Source: Desulfobacterales bacterium | Lineage (GTDB): Bacteria; Desulfobacterota; Desulfobacteria; Desulfobacterales; JAQWFD01 | Assembly: GCA_028704555.1 (NCBI GenBank) | Contig: JAQWFD010000038.1 | Coordinates: 1 to 40,813 of the forward strand | Reading direction: 5' to 3' | Length of the DNA: 40,813 bases | In this document: one piece after another, positions 24,698-35,309 of the stretch | Layout: every line of letters begins with the position of its first letter | Numbering within the stretch: the stretch's first letter is position 1 | The notes under the pieces: model-generated | Database searches by the model: none | What the model saw: the letters and a program-made list of their open reading frames with translations, nothing else | What the model was told of the DNA's origin: nothing | Program-made: the position numbers and the translations under genes

Positions 24698-27525
24698 TTC
24701 CAGATCAGTCTCAACGAATCCAGCCGCAGCCGGGCTTCAGATATGCTCTTATTCATCAGATCCTTTTCCTGTATAAAGGCATCAATCTCGTCCTGAGTGA
24801 TATTTTTATTTACCGCCTTCAATTCACTCAACCGGAGAATTTCATCCTCCAGAACACATCTGACTTCCATCAATCCGGCCGCCAATTTTTCCGAAACCTT
24901 CTTCTGTGCGATTTTTCTGCTTTTTTCGATCATTTCAGGAAGCAGGGACTGAAAGACCCGGGAATTGTCAAATAAATGCGCCGGAAACCCGTCCTCAAGG
25001 CATTGCGACATCCGCTCAAAGGGACAGTCCGCAGTGATATCCTCAAGCCGGTGATCAACGACCACACGAATCGGCACCGGCGGGAGAAACCGGTCCGCAT
25101 GAAGCCACAGCGGCGCCACACATTCCAGCACAAAAACGGATTCCAGCAACATCGCCGAATCATCCGGACTGTGCCATACGGCGCATACACTGTTTCCATC
25201 CTGAAGTCCCAGCATCAGCTCCATTGCTCCGGTGACCATGGGATGATCCCATGACAGGAACACCATATCCTCCCGTTCCAGAGCCCTGGACCGATCAAAG
25301 GTTACCGTCATTTTATCATCCCTGAAACCGGGAAACGCGTCATTAAACCGTAATCCCGGTATCAATAAAAATGTCCGGTCAGCCAGTTCTTCTGCCTCGA
25401 TCCCGAAGTGATCAAACATCTCGAGCATAAATTCATCCAGACGCCGGTCCTTGTCCAGCCTGGAAATGGTTTGCACCAGTTGATGGGCCTTTTGCGGCCG
25501 AAAAGAGCTGAGTTCAAGGAGACGATCCCGACCCCTTTTCAATTTTTTCGTTATCTGCCCGCGATACTGAATCGTTTCTGCAATCAATCGATTCAGAGCC
25601 AATTCAGCTTCATCCGGCTTTGTTCTGTACCCGGCGGCCAGTTCGATAAGCGCCAGCCGGAATTTATCGGCGATCTGACCGACGCCGGTGATATTGGTCT
25701 CAATCGCGTTTAATCCGTCATGATACCATCTGGCCAGAATTTCCTGGACACTGCCTGAAATATACGGGATGTGGATATGGATGGTTGATGCCTGACCAAT
25801 TCGATCCAGCCGTCCGATTCGCTGTTCAAGCAGATCCGGGTCAAGGGGTAAATCAAACAATACCAGATGATGCGCGAACTGGAAGTTCCGCCCCTCACTT
25901 CCAATCTCGGAGCTGATCAACAGTTGAGCGCCGTCAGGTTCTGAAAACCAGGCAGCGTTACGATCCCGGTGAACCAGTGACAACTGTTCATGGAACAACG
26001 CCGATTTGATGGTTATGTGCTTTTGAATCGCCGATTCAATGGCCACGGCTTTATCGATGTTCCGGCAAATCAGCAGAATTTTTTCATGTTTCAGCTTCTG
26101 CAGGAGCCCTGCCAGCCAGATGATCCTGGGATCAGAATGAAAATCATAACATATGGCGGTCTTTTCAGACAGATTGTCATCTACAAATTCGGCCGTCAAC
26201 AGATCCAGATACGATTCCCGGTTCCTGCCGGTATATTCCAACCCCACCAGATGGGCAACCCGATCCGGAAATCCTTTGATGGAATCACGGGTGTTTCTGA
26301 ACATCACCCGGCCGATGCCATATCTGTCGATTAATGCATCGATACACCGTCTGATGGACTTATGGTCCCCTTTGATAACCGGCTGAAGCAATTTTTTTAT
26401 CTGAACCGGCTGGCCCGACAGCAGTTCAGCCCATTTAGCTTCATCCATTGACCTTAATTTTTCAGGATCAAGAAGTACCCCGGCAATCCGTGCAATTTGG
26501 TTATACTGTCCGTTTTCGTGAAGAAATGTGTTCAGATCAAAATATCTGTCCGGGTCCAGCAGGTGAAGCCGTGCAAAATGACTCTCCAGCCCGAGCTGTT
26601 CGGGCGTTGCGGTAAGAAGCATCATTCCTCTGGTATGCCTGGCCAAAGCCTGAATGAGCTGATAATGGCTGGTATTTTCTTTAACCCGATGCGCTTCATC
26701 CACAATGAGCATATCCCACCCGGCGGCAACAACCTGGCGGAATCGCTTCTGCCCGGAGATTAAAAAATCGATGCTGCATATATACAGCTGATTTTCCAGA
26801 AAGGGATTGACCCCGGGATCGCTTTTTTCGATCGATTCACAATAACGCTCATCACATATCCGAAACATCAGATTAAATCGCCGGAGCAGCTCAACAAACC
26901 ATTGATGGATGAGGGATTCCGGAAGCACGATCAACGCTCTTTCCGCTCTTCCGGTAATGAGCTGATGATGCAGAACCAGACAGGCTTCAATGGTTTTGCC
27001 CAGACCGGTTTCATCTGACAGCAGCACTCTGGGAGCCCGGCGGGAAACCGTCTCATCCGCGATATTGAACTGATGAGGAATCAAATCCACTCTGCCCCCG
27101 ACAAACCCTCTCACGGATGACTTTTTCATTTCATACTGCATGTTCATGGTCCGGTATCGAAGGTCGAAATTCCGGTTTTGATCCGTTTGTCCCAACCGCA
27201 TCCGGTCTTCCGGAAAACTGAAGCTGATCTGATCGCACAGATCACTTTCAGGCAGTTCTTCCTTTTCACCGCAATAGATCAATAAGCCTTTATTTTCCTT
27301 TATCGATTTCACCATAATCCGGTTGCCGGACCGACTCTTTACCTGATCGCCGATCCGGAATGCAACCCGCGTTACCGGGGCCGACAATGCCGCATATCTC
27401 CGGATCACATCTCCGGCAGGAAAACGAATACAAATCGATCTGTTTTCAATCTTTAATACGCTTCCCAGGCCCAGTTCCGGTTCGGTTTCACTGATCCATC
27501 GCTGGCCAATTACAAATTTATTCAT
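24685..27525 (-). CDS. rapA: RNA polymerase-associated helicase RapA (HepA)
   Basis: This Swi2/Snf2 ATPase binds RNA polymerase and helps recycle it after transcription. The 946 residues are close to the 968 of E. coli RapA. The N-terminal Tudor-like part is strongly conserved (GQRWISETEPELGLGSV, then PVTRVAFRIGDQV). The ATPase core shows LIPHQFNIA, Walker A LLSDETGLGKTIEA near residue 165, DEAH in LIVDEAHRV near 271 and the Snf2 motif VI-like EQRIGRLDRIGQ. AGGAG precedes the ATG. The last codons lie in a 7-bp repeat tract. RapA is mostly described from gammaproteobacteria, so its presence here is of some note. Confidence 0.94.
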   Translation of the reverse strand: MNKFVIGQRWISETEPELGLGSVLKIENRSICIRFPAGDVIRRYAALSAPVTRVAFRIGDQVKSRSGNRIMVKSIKENKGLLIYCGEKEELPESDLCDQISFSFPEDRMRLGQTDQNRNFDLRYRTMNMQYEMKKSSVRGFVGGRVDLIPHQFNIADETVSRRAPRVLLSDETGLGKTIEACLVLHHQLITGRAERALIVLPESLIHQWFVELLRRFNLMFRICDERYCESIEKSDPGVNPFLENQLYICSIDFLISGQKRFRQVVAAGWDMLIVDEAHRVKENTSHYQLIQALARHTRGMMLLTATPEQLGLESHFARLHLLDPDRYFDLNTFLHENGQYNQIARIAGVLLDPEKLRSMDEAKWAELLSGQPVQIKKLLQPVIKGDHKSIRRCIDALIDRYGIGRVMFRNTRDSIKGFPDRVAHLVGLEYTGRNRESYLDLLTAEFVDDNLSEKTAICYDFHSDPRIIWLAGLLQKLKHEKILLICRNIDKAVAIESAIQKHITIKSALFHEQLSLVHRDRNAAWFSEPDGAQLLISSEIGSEGRNFQFAHHLVLFDLPLDPDLLEQRIGRLDRIGQASTIHIHIPYISGSVQEILARWYHDGLNAIETNITGVGQIADKFRLALIELAAGYRTKPDEAELALNRLIAETIQYRGQITKKLKRGRDRLLELSSFRPQKAHQLVQTISRLDKDRRLDEFMLEMFDHFGIEAEELADRTFLLIPGLRFNDAFPGFRDDKMTVTFDRSRALEREDMVFLSWDHPMVTGAMELMLGLQDGNSVCAVWHSPDDSAMLLESVFVLECVAPLWLHADRFLPPVPIRVVVDHRLEDITADCPFERMSQCLEDGFPAHLFDNSRVFQSLLPEMIEKSRKIAQKKVSEKLAAGLMEVRCVLEDEILRLSELKAVNKNITQDEIDAFIQEKDLMNKSISEARLRLDSLRLIWKGEE

Positions 27526-27905
27526 CCAGGCTCCTCGTTCCGCAACCCTTTATAAGCTTTAACCGGCTATATGCCAGAAATATTTAAGACTTGAAATAAC
27601 GCATTTCCATAGATTTATCCACAACTGCTAATTGTAATTCCCATTTTCAGTTTGTAAAGGCAGGCACGCGATAAAAGCAACTTGAAAAAAAAACATCCTG
27701 TTTCCGGAAGGACGCCACCTCGATGGGCTCATTTCAGCTATCCGGGATCATATTCGGAACCTATTCTTCTTTTTATTAATTCAATCTGAATTTCAATCGA
27801 TTAAACTTCTTAAAACTTAACCGGCATCCGGTTATCGCCCTCATGTCAGAACTGAAAGATCTGAATATACATCCTGGAATCCCATGAAGCAGCGTTTTTA
27901 TAGGC
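27526..27905. other. intergenic region between rapA and a divergent small gene
   Basis: No supported gene. It should hold the rapA promoter on the minus strand, but I cannot pick one out with confidence. A frame on the minus strand at 27776-28204 runs antisense to the small gene at 27985 and has no family features. Confidence 0.5.
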
Positions 27906-27922
27906 TGGCATATATTTTGCTT
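27906..27922 (+). promoter_or_regulatory. sigma-54 (-24/-12) promoter
   Basis: TGGCATA-TATT-TTGCTTT has GG at 27907-27908 and GC at 27919-27920, exact GG-N10-GC spacing. It nearly repeats the promoter at 2943. The gene at 27985 starts 65 bases downstream. Confidence 0.7.
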
Positions 27923-27984
27923 TATCACACGAATCGGCGTGTGTATCCCTGAGACATTAAAACTTATAAAAGGAATGGATAGAC

Positions 27985-28320
27985 ATGAACTGGAAATTCT
28001 GGAAAAAAAATGACGCGTCGACAGCTTCCGCAACATCCCGGAAGCTGCCCAAACCAAAAGAACTGACCGATGAAATCGGAAAATATCTGGTCGCGGATTC
28101 GGGCTACGACCCGGACTGGGTATGGAGTTTAAAAGGTGCTGTCCGGCCGAAAGATGGGTCCAAAACCGCTTTTGAAATCCGGATTTTCGAAGATTGCTCA
28201 TCAAAGGGAAACGGCACCACCATCAGAGATTATAACAGCCTTGACGACTATCCGGAACTGATCGAGTTTGAAGGATGGTTCGATAATGCCACCCGCGACA
28301 TACACCTATGTAGAAAATAA
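27985..28320 (+). CDS. hypothetical protein, 111 residues, under a sigma-54 promoter
   Basis: It is a soluble, acidic-to-neutral small protein starting MNWKFWKKNDASTAS. A low-complexity linker leads to a compact domain containing KPKELTDEIGKYLV, DPDWVWSLKGAVRP, FEIRIFEDCSSKGNGT and ELIEFEGWFDNA. Codon use is normal and a moderate ribosome-binding site (AAAGGAATGG) precedes the ATG, so I judge it real. I know no function. The sigma-54 promoter 65 bases upstream suggests a regulated role, for example in nitrogen or stress response. It is flanked by two minus-strand genes. Confidence 0.7.
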   Translation: MNWKFWKKNDASTASATSRKLPKPKELTDEIGKYLVADSGYDPDWVWSLKGAVRPKDGSKTAFEIRIFEDCSSKGNGTTIRDYNSLDDYPELIEFEGWFDNATRDIHLCRK

Positions 28321-28328
28321 GTGAAAGG

Positions 28329-28353
28329 GGTCAAGTCTTCGTTTGACCTTTAT
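28329..28353 (+). terminator. weak intrinsic terminator
   Basis: GGTCAA...TTGACC (6-bp stem, loop GTCTTCGT) is followed by TTTATTCTT, directly after the stop codon of the small gene. Confidence 0.5.
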
Positions 28354-28377
28354 TCTTGTCAAACCGGGATGGATTTT

Positions 28378-28412
28378 CTGTCATCTGATCTCTAATTTCT
28401 GCTCTGCCCCCT
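28378..28412. repeat. 7-bp tandem repeat tract
   Basis: Heptamers CTGTCAT CTGATCT CTAATTT CTGCTCT on the plus strand, 58 bases after the small gene's stop. Confidence 0.55.
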
Positions 28413-28491
28413 GTATCCGATGGGCGGACACAGGGGCCCGCCCCTACGATGCCCGCCCCCTGTTCCACCAGCCATCAGCTTTCAACATAGT

Positions 28492-28539
28492 CCTCTGTCT
28501 TCAGTCTTCTGATTTCTGACTTCTGTCTTCTGTCTTCTA
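28492..28539. repeat. 7-bp tandem repeat tract overlapping the uvrA end
   Basis: A clean run of heptamers: TCTTCAG TCTTCTG ATTTCTG ACTTCTG TCTTCTG TCTTCTA. The stop codon of uvrA (28537-28539, minus strand) is the last triplet of the tract. Confidence 0.75.
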
Positions 28540-31500
28540 CCCCAAGCTGGTTCCACCCTCCAGGTAATATTTCAGGAACCGGGCCGTATGCGATATACCG
28601 GCAAAATCCAGCAGTTCAGCCGGTGATCCGGTCGCGACGACCTGTCCGCCGCCCTCACCACCCTCCGGACCAAGATCTATGATATAATCGGCAGACGTGA
28701 TGATTTCCAGATTATGCTCAATGACGATAACGGTGTTTCCCTGATTCACCAGGGCCTGCAGCACATGGATCAGTTTCCGGACATCGGACATGTGAAGACC
28801 TGTGGTGGGTTCATCCAGAATGTAAAGACTGTGTCCTCCGGGAGGCACTGCCAGTGCCCTGGCCAGTTTCATCCGCTGGGCCTCGCCGCCGGACAGGGTG
28901 GGACTCGGCTGGCCTATCTGAAGATATCCCAGACCGATATCGCAGACAAACCCCAGGGCCTTTCGGATCGCCGGAATCGGACTGAAAAATTCGAATGCCT
29001 CCTCAAAAGTCATGGTAAGAACATCGGCAATGGTTTTTCCCTTGTAGGTCACCGCCAGCGTCTCCGGGTTAAACCGGGCACCTTCACACACGTCGCAGGG
29101 CACATACACATCAGGCAGAAAACTCATTTCAATTTTCGGATGTCCCTGTCCCTTACAGGCCTCACAACGGCCACCGGACACATTGAAAGAAAAACGGGCC
29201 GCCGAATACCCTCTGGCCTTTGCTTCCGGAGATGCAGCAAACAGATTCCGGATACCGGTCAAAAATCCGACATACGAGGCCGGCACCGACCGGGATGTCT
29301 TGCCTATGGGGCTGTGATCCACTTCCAGCACATGGCTGACCGCTTCCCAGCCGACCACGTCGCGACAGAATATATTCTGCCGATCCTGCTTCAGCAGCCG
29401 GCTTTTCAATTCCCTGTATAACGTGGTTTTCAGAAGACTGGATTTTCCGGAACCCGATACACCCGTCAACGCAATCAGGGTATGCAGAGGAAACGAAACG
29501 TCAATATGCTTCAGGTTATTGGCAAACGCGCCATACACGTTGAGCCGGGGTTTATCCACACAGGGCCTGTGCGTGTATGTCATCTCATGCCGCCTCTGAC
29601 GAAGGCATTCTCCGGTTACCGATATATCGGATGACATCACATCGCTCAGGGTACCCCGGGCCACCACCACCCCGCCGCTGTTTCCTGCTCCCGGTCCCAG
29701 ATCGATAATGTGATCTGCCTTGCGGATGGTATCTTCATCATGTTCTACCACCAGAACGGTGTTGCCCCGGTCCCGGAGTTCGATTAACGCATCGATCAGG
29801 ATATGGTTATCCCGGGGATGCAGGCCAATGGTCGGCTCATCCAGAATATAGCACACCCCGGTGAGATTGGAGCCGAGCTGCGCCGAGAGTCTTACCCGCT
29901 GAGACTCTCCACCGGAAAGCGTTGCCCCGCTTCTGGACAGTGACAGATAGGAAAGCCCCAGCCGATCCATCAGCTCCAGACGGGAAATGATTTCTGACAG
30001 GATCGGATTGGCAATTGGCTGCTGTTGGGGACTGAAATACAGTGTTCCGAGAATATTTTTCAGATTGGCAGACGGCATACGGACCATGTCCCATATGGAA
30101 TATTGCCCGAATTTAACCGCCAGCGCCGCCGGCTTCAGCCGGCTTCCACCGCAGGCAGGACAGGTCCTGAACCCGGTTTCATCACCGCTGGCAGCCTCTT
30201 CAACTTCCCCCAGACCGCTGCATTCGGAACATGCGCCCTGTGGGCTGTTAAATGAAAACTGTCTCGGATCCGGCTGTTCCAGACTGATGCCGCAGTCAGG
30301 GCAGATGCCGTGAAGACTGAACAGTTCATCATTCCCGGCATCATCTACCACCAGGATGGATCCACCACCTTCATCGAGCGCCAGCTGAACCAGATCATCG
30401 AGGGTATCGGACGGAAGACTTCCGATCCGGATCTCGATGGTATGGGAATGGTACCGGCTGAGCGCCATGCCGGATTTCATCTCTGCGATGTTCCCGTCAA
30501 TGCGGGCATGGGTATAACCCTTTTTCAGGGCCTGTGCAAACACATCCTTGTGAAATCCCTTACGGCTGTAAATCTTCGGCGCGAACACGGAACCCGAACG
30601 GGTCTGATACAGGTGATGAAGACGGTCGACAATCGCCTCTCGGGTCTGAGGGGTCATTTTCCGGCCGCAGGACGGGCAGTGAGCCGTCCCCAGCTTGCTG
30701 AACATCAGTCGCAGAAAATGATAGATCTCCGTCAGGGTCGCCACGGTTGACCGGCGACCGGCATGGCTCACCCGCTGTTCGATGGCAACCGTCGGTGACA
30801 GGCCCGAGACCCGATCCACATCCGGACGTTCAAGAATCTTCATATACTGCCTCACGTAAGGCGCCAGGGTTTCCAGATACCGGCGCTGCCCTTCGGCAAA
30901 CAGAATATCAAAGGCAAGGGTCGATTTTCCGGAGCCGGACACACCGGTCAGCACCACCAGCTGATTGTGCGGAATCGAGAGACTGATATTTTTCAGATTA
31001 TGCTCCCGGGCCCCCTGGACGATAATATCTTTTCTATCATGCGCAACAATCTCATGATCCGCACTGTCCGTGGGCATTGATTCATAAGCCTGAACCGGTT
31101 CTGCCACCAGGAATGTGCTGTCAACATTCAGATACGGTTTTAAAAACCTGCCGGTATGACTCCCTATATGAGCGGCCACCTGTTCCGGTGTTCCTTCCGC
31201 TACAATCCGGCCGCCCTCATCCCCGCCTTCGGGGCCCAGATCAATGATCCAGTCCGCGGTTTTGATCACGTCCATGTTATGCTCGATCACCAGCACGCTG
31301 TGGCCTTCATCCACCAGCCGCTGCAACGCGGACAGCAGTTTGTCAATATCCTGAAAATGCAGGCCGGTAGTGGGCTCATCAAAAATAAACAGGCGGCTGC
31401 TGCGATCCCCCTTCTTCAGATAGGGTGAAAGTTTGAGCCGCTGGGCCTCACCGCATGACAGCGTGTTGACCGGCTGCCCCAGACACAGATACCCCAGCCC

Positions 31501-33867
31501 CACATCGACCAGGGGCTTTAAGGGATTGCAGACCGCAGGATGATCATGAAAAAAATCAAGCGCCTCGTCCACGGTCATGGACAAAATATCGTGTATGGAC
31601 TTACCGCGATACCGGATCTCCAGGACTTCGGGTTTGAACCGCCTCCCTTTGCAATCCGGACAGGAGACAAACACATCGGAGAGAAACTGCATCTCCACCT
31701 TTTCAAATCCGTCGCCCTTGCAGGTCTCACAGCGGCCCCTGGCCACATTGAACGAAAAAAATCCGGCATCAAATTTTTTCTCCCGCGCCTCGGGCGTATC
31801 CGCCATCAACCGCCGGATCGGATCCATTGCCTTGGTATAGGTCAGGGCATTGGCTTTAGGCGTCCGTCCGATGGGCTGTTGATCGACCATCACCACATCG
31901 GCAATGGCATCCAGCCCCTCAATATCACGGTAAACACCGGGTCGGCCCTGCGGATCTCCCAACTGGCGTTTGGCTGCCTTGTAGAGAATTTCCCCGGCAA
32001 GGGTGGATTTTCCAGAGCCTGACACACCGGTCAGGCAGACAAACCGTTCCAGGGGAATGCGTACATCAACGGATTTAAGATTATGTTCACTGGCCCCGCA
32101 TATTTTCAGCCATGTTGCATTTTCCGGGCTGCGCCGTTGATCAGGTATCGGAATACGGCACTCCCCCTTCAGGTACTTTCCGGTCAGACAATCATGCACC
32201 TGATCCGTAGGCCCGAAATACATGATCTGCCCGCCATCGCCACCCGCGCCCGGCCCCAGATCCAGAAGAAAATCGCTGTGCCGGATAATTTCAGGGTCAT
32301 GTTCAACCACCACCAGGGTGTTACCCAGGTCCCGGAGCTGTTTTAAAATGCGCACCAGACGCAAACTGTCCCGGGGATGCAGGCCGATGCTGGGTTCATC
32401 CAGCACATAAAGGGTATTGACCAGTTGCGCCCCCAGCGCGGACGCCAGCGACACCCGCTGCACCTCCCCGCCGGAAAGGGTCCGGGACTGCCTGTCCAGC
32501 GCCAGATATCCGAGTCCCACATCCTTCAGATATGTCAGCCGGTTCCGGATCTCACCGAGAATGAGCAGACTGGCTTCATCGGTTTTGCGAACCGGCAGGC
32601 GCTGAAAAAAATCAATGGCCTGATCCACATGCATGGAATAAATTTCACCGATATGCCGGCCTTCGACCCGATATAACAGGGCATCCGGTTTGAACCGGGT
32701 ACCACCGCAGTCCGGGCATATATTATAGCTCCGGTACCGGGAGAGAAACACGCGTACATGCATTTTATACTTTCGGGACTCCATCCACTTGAAAAATCCG
32801 CGAATCCCGTAATAAGCCGTATCCCCGTCGATAATGACGTTTTGCTGGTCCGGCGTCAGCGAGGAAAATGGAGCGTCCATCGGAATATCCTGCTTCTCAC
32901 AGAATTCCGCCAGGTCCTGGAATTCAAACTTTCCATCCTTGGCTCCGCCCCAGGGTTTAATGGCCCCGTTATCCAATGAAAGTTTTTGATCGGGAATGAT
33001 CAGGTCCAGATCGATATCAATGATCCGGCCAAATCCCCGACAGGTCTCGCAGGCCCCTACCGGGCTGTTGAAAGAAAACAGACCGGGAATCGGCGACGCG
33101 TAACGAATCCGGCAGTGGGGGCATTCCAGCCCGCTGCTGAATGCCATGTGCGCAGCGCCGTCAATCCATATATCGATATGACCTCTGCCAAAACGAAAGG
33201 CCTGCCCGACAGAATCCATAATGCGTTTTTTTTCCTGTTTTTTGAACATCAAACGATCCGCAAGGATGTTCAACGCCTGGCCATCCGCGCCGGGTTCAAG
33301 TTCATCCAGATACCGGATCTGCCCGTCCATCAGTATGCGATCATAGCCCATCTGCCGCCACAGCTCCCGCATGGATTCAGTCGTCTTCTGTTCGACTGAA
33401 AAGGGGAAGGTAATCATCAGCTTGGCACCCTCCGGAACATCCGCCAGAGCCTGCCAAACCGCTTCCGGACTTTCGGATTGAACCGGCCTGCCGCAGTCTC
33501 TGCAGTACAGCTGCCCCAAACGGGCAAACAGCAGCTTCACATAATCGGTAATTTCGGTCATGGTGCCCACGGTGGATCGGGATGTGCGAACGGGATCTTT
33601 CCGGTCAATGGCTACCGCCGGCGGAATTCCTTCAATTTTATCCACCCGGGGCCTGTCCATGCGGTCCATAAACTGCCTGGCATAAGGCGAAAAAGTCTCC
33701 ACATACCGCCGCTGCCCCTCGGCATAAAGCGTATCAAAGGCCAGTGACGATTTACCGGAACCACTCACACCGGTTACGACCGTGATTTTATTCAGCGGAA
33801 TATCGATATCCAGATTTTTGAGATTGTGCTGTCTGGCACCCTTAATTCTGATAAACGATGAGGTCAT
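28537..33867 (-). CDS. uvrA: tandem-fused UvrA (excinuclease ABC subunit A), double length
   Basis: UvrA recognises bulky DNA lesions and loads UvrB. Here two full UvrA units are fused: 1776 residues against about 940. Unit 1 (about 1-940) and unit 2 (about 945-1776) each have two ABC ATPase domains. All four Walker A motifs are GVSGSGKS-(S/T), near residues 34, 609, 972 and 1466. Zinc-binding Cys pairs (CPHC...CETC and CPDC...CSEC, CETC...CPDC, CEAC...CDVC) are kept in both units. Signature motifs are LSGGE in three domains, but LSCGE in the second domain of unit 1 (Cys at 31453-31455). ATG at 33867 after AGGGAAAG is the start; the frame stays open to 34182 but only through repeat DNA. Fused UvrA of about this size is known from chlamydiae and some deltaproteobacteria. 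Confidence 0.93.
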   Translation of the reverse strand: MTSSFIRIKGARQHNLKNLDIDIPLNKITVVTGVSGSGKSSLAFDTLYAEGQRRYVETFSPYARQFMDRMDRPRVDKIEGIPPAVAIDRKDPVRTSRSTVGTMTEITDYVKLLFARLGQLYCRDCGRPVQSESPEAVWQALADVPEGAKLMITFPFSVEQKTTESMRELWRQMGYDRILMDGQIRYLDELEPGADGQALNILADRLMFKKQEKKRIMDSVGQAFRFGRGHIDIWIDGAAHMAFSSGLECPHCRIRYASPIPGLFSFNSPVGACETCRGFGRIIDIDLDLIIPDQKLSLDNGAIKPWGGAKDGKFEFQDLAEFCEKQDIPMDAPFSSLTPDQQNVIIDGDTAYYGIRGFFKWMESRKYKMHVRVFLSRYRSYNICPDCGGTRFKPDALLYRVEGRHIGEIYSMHVDQAIDFFQRLPVRKTDEASLLILGEIRNRLTYLKDVGLGYLALDRQSRTLSGGEVQRVSLASALGAQLVNTLYVLDEPSIGLHPRDSLRLVRILKQLRDLGNTLVVVEHDPEIIRHSDFLLDLGPGAGGDGGQIMYFGPTDQVHDCLTGKYLKGECRIPIPDQRRSPENATWLKICGASEHNLKSVDVRIPLERFVCLTGVSGSGKSTLAGEILYKAAKRQLGDPQGRPGVYRDIEGLDAIADVVMVDQQPIGRTPKANALTYTKAMDPIRRLMADTPEAREKKFDAGFFSFNVARGRCETCKGDGFEKVEMQFLSDVFVSCPDCKGRRFKPEVLEIRYRGKSIHDILSMTVDEALDFFHDHPAVCNPLKPLVDVGLGYLCLGQPVNTLSCGEAQRLKLSPYLKKGDRSSRLFIFDEPTTGLHFQDIDKLLSALQRLVDEGHSVLVIEHNMDVIKTADWIIDLGPEGGDEGGRIVAEGTPEQVAAHIGSHTGRFLKPYLNVDSTFLVAEPVQAYESMPTDSADHEIVAHDRKDIIVQGAREHNLKNISLSIPHNQLVVLTGVSGSGKSTLAFDILFAEGQRRYLETLAPYVRQYMKILERPDVDRVSGLSPTVAIEQRVSHAGRRSTVATLTEIYHFLRLMFSKLGTAHCPSCGRKMTPQTREAIVDRLHHLYQTRSGSVFAPKIYSRKGFHKDVFAQALKKGYTHARIDGNIAEMKSGMALSRYHSHTIEIRIGSLPSDTLDDLVQLALDEGGGSILVVDDAGNDELFSLHGICPDCGISLEQPDPRQFSFNSPQGACSECSGLGEVEEAASGDETGFRTCPACGGSRLKPAALAVKFGQYSIWDMVRMPSANLKNILGTLYFSPQQQPIANPILSEIISRLELMDRLGLSYLSLSRSGATLSGGESQRVRLSAQLGSNLTGVCYILDEPTIGLHPRDNHILIDALIELRDRGNTVLVVEHDEDTIRKADHIIDLGPGAGNSGGVVVARGTLSDVMSSDISVTGECLRQRRHEMTYTHRPCVDKPRLNVYGAFANNLKHIDVSFPLHTLIALTGVSGSGKSSLLKTTLYRELKSRLLKQDRQNIFCRDVVGWEAVSHVLEVDHSPIGKTSRSVPASYVGFLTGIRNLFAASPEAKARGYSAARFSFNVSGGRCEACKGQGHPKIEMSFLPDVYVPCDVCEGARFNPETLAVTYKGKTIADVLTMTFEEAFEFFSPIPAIRKALGFVCDIGLGYLQIGQPSPTLSGGEAQRMKLARALAVPPGGHSLYILDEPTTGLHMSDVRKLIHVLQALVNQGNTVIVIEHNLEIITSADYIIDLGPEGGEGGGQVVATGSPAELLDFAGISHTARFLKYYLEGGTSLG

Positions 33868-33974
33868 AGATCTTTCCCTGCAAAAACATGTATTGACAAC
33901 CCTCGCCGGGTCGCCTGGATTTTCGCAAATTAACGTTGATAATATAATCACATATATCGGGATGTAAAACAGGT

Positions 33975-34009
33975 CAGAAGACAGAGGACTGAGGGCAGAG
34001 GGCGGAGAA
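33975..34009. repeat. 7-bp tandem repeat tract upstream of uvrA
   Basis: CAGAAGA CAGAGGA CTGAGGG CAGAGGG CGGAGAA, the purine-strand form of the heptamer family. Confidence 0.7.
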
Positions 34010-34058
34010 TAACTCGGAGGCGTAGAATGGGCAAAGGCGGAGCCGTGCCCATCAAATG

Positions 34059-34326
34059 AATTATGGGGCTTGATCATAACTGCGGCCACAATGTCACGAG
34101 GTCCGTCCCGCCCATTGCCGGCTTCTCCAGCACGATCCGGGGGATGCCGGGCCCATGAAGCTAAAGCGCAAAAACTCGGCAAGCCTCAAACAGTTTGCGC
34201 TTCTTAACGCTTCATGGCCCCGACATCTTTTCCCCGGATCGCGCCATGTCGTACGCCGGAAACGGGCGGGACTCAGAGTCTGCGCACGGCAAAATATGGC
34301 CGCAGTTATGATCAAGCCCGAATTAT
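34059..34326. repeat. complete foldback (MITE-like) element, about 268 bp
   Basis: Outer arms 34059-34088 and 34297-34326 share a 23-base perfect inverted match (GGGCTTGATCATAACTGCGG and on). Middle arms share GTCCCGCCC and GATCCGGGG. An inner hairpin (34149-34220) pairs CCATGAAGC and AGCGCAAA with TTTGCGCT and GCTTCATGG. The whole unit folds back on itself and encodes no protein. Partial copies lie at 131, 16757 and 38942. It separates uvrA from cmoA. Confidence 0.8.
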
Positions 34327-34398
34327 GCATTATGCCTTCTCTGGCTATCGCACCCCCATCACCCCTGCCCTCCCCTCTATCCCCTTAACCCTTTCCCC

Positions 34399-34427
34399 TT
34401 GACACAGCCGATGATTTAACCGATATG
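34399..34427 (+). promoter_or_regulatory. possible sigma-70 promoter for cmoA
   Basis: TTGACA (34399-34404) is perfect; 17 bases on, GATATG is a weak -10 box. The cmoA ATG lies 58 bases further. Confidence 0.35.
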
Positions 34428-34484
34428 TACAAATATTTTTTACTCAACCCCCAAATTCGTACAACCTGATACATAAGCACATTC

Positions 34485-35240
34485 ATGAAACAAGACGATA
34501 TATTTTCAAAGCCCCTGAAACCGGTTGAACCATTCGAATTCAATGAAACCGTGGTCAACGTATTTGACGATATGATCAGCCGTTCTGTTCCCGGCTATCG
34601 TGAAATCATTCACCGGCAGGCCCAGCTGGCCGAAACCTTTTATCAACCGAATACCCGTATTTACGATCTGGGATGTTCAAATGGCAATTTCGGTATCCGC
34701 CTGTGCGAAGAAATGGGGAAAAAACCGTTTGAAATGATTGCGGCTGACAATTCAATGCCCATGATAGACGCCTACCGGAAGCGTTTACAGAATTTTTCGA
34801 ATCATCACCGGATCACCCTGACCTGCTGCGATATTCAGAATGTCAACATTGAAAACGCATCGGTTGTCGTCATCAATTTCACGCTTCAGTTTCTACCGAT
34901 AGCGGAACGGGACGATCTGGTCCGCCGTATCTACAAGGGACTTATCCCCGGCGGCATTCTGCTGCTGTCCGAAAAAATCATGCACATGGACAATGCGCTG
35001 GACCAGCTTCAGCAGGAATTCTATTACCGGTTTAAAAAAGAAAACGGATATTCCGAGCTGGAAATCAGTCAGAAACGCGATGCGCTTGAAAACGTCCTGA
35101 TACCTGAAACCATCGAAATCCACCGGCAGCGCATGACCCGAGCCGGCTTCACCCGAATGGATATCTGGCATAAATGGTTCAACTTTACATCCATGATCGC
35201 GGTAAAAAAAGTTAAGGGACAGGGGGAAAGCAGACAGTAG
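34485..35240 (+). CDS. cmoA: carboxy-S-adenosyl-L-methionine synthase
   Basis: CmoA makes carboxy-SAM from SAM and prephenate, the donor CmoB uses to modify wobble uridine 34 of tRNAs. The protein has 251 residues against 247 in E. coli. It starts in family style (MKQDDIFSKPLKPVEPFEFNETVV), with the SAM-binding IYDLGCSNGNFG near residue 59, AADNSMPMI, and the long helix region DNALDQLQQEFYYRFKKENGYSELEI. The extreme C-terminus (KGQGESRQ) lies in a heptamer-repeat tract and is not family sequence, so the original stop was probably lost. cmoB follows after 69 bases, the usual pairing. No good ribosome-binding site was seen. Confidence 0.94.
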   Translation: MKQDDIFSKPLKPVEPFEFNETVVNVFDDMISRSVPGYREIIHRQAQLAETFYQPNTRIYDLGCSNGNFGIRLCEEMGKKPFEMIAADNSMPMIDAYRKRLQNFSNHHRITLTCCDIQNVNIENASVVVINFTLQFLPIAERDDLVRRIYKGLIPGGILLLSEKIMHMDNALDQLQQEFYYRFKKENGYSELEISQKRDALENVLIPETIEIHRQRMTRAGFTRMDIWHKWFNFTSMIAVKKVKGQGESRQ

Positions 35241-35260
35241 GGGGTAAGCAGCAGGCAGAA
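35219..35260. repeat. 7-bp repeat-like purine tract overlapping the cmoA end
   Basis: Degenerate units such as CAGACAG TAGGGGG TAAGCAG CAGGCAG span the cmoA stop codon and the spacer to cmoB. Confidence 0.5.
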
Positions 35261-35309
35261 AAACAAACGGCTGAAGGCTCTCGACCCACGACTGTAGACT
35301 GCAAAACTT

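Noticed and set aside
33868..34182. Upstream extension of the UvrA frame by 105 residues
   Set aside because: It runs through the foldback repeat and the heptamer tract, has no UvrA similarity, and a normal start with ribosome-binding site lies at 33867.
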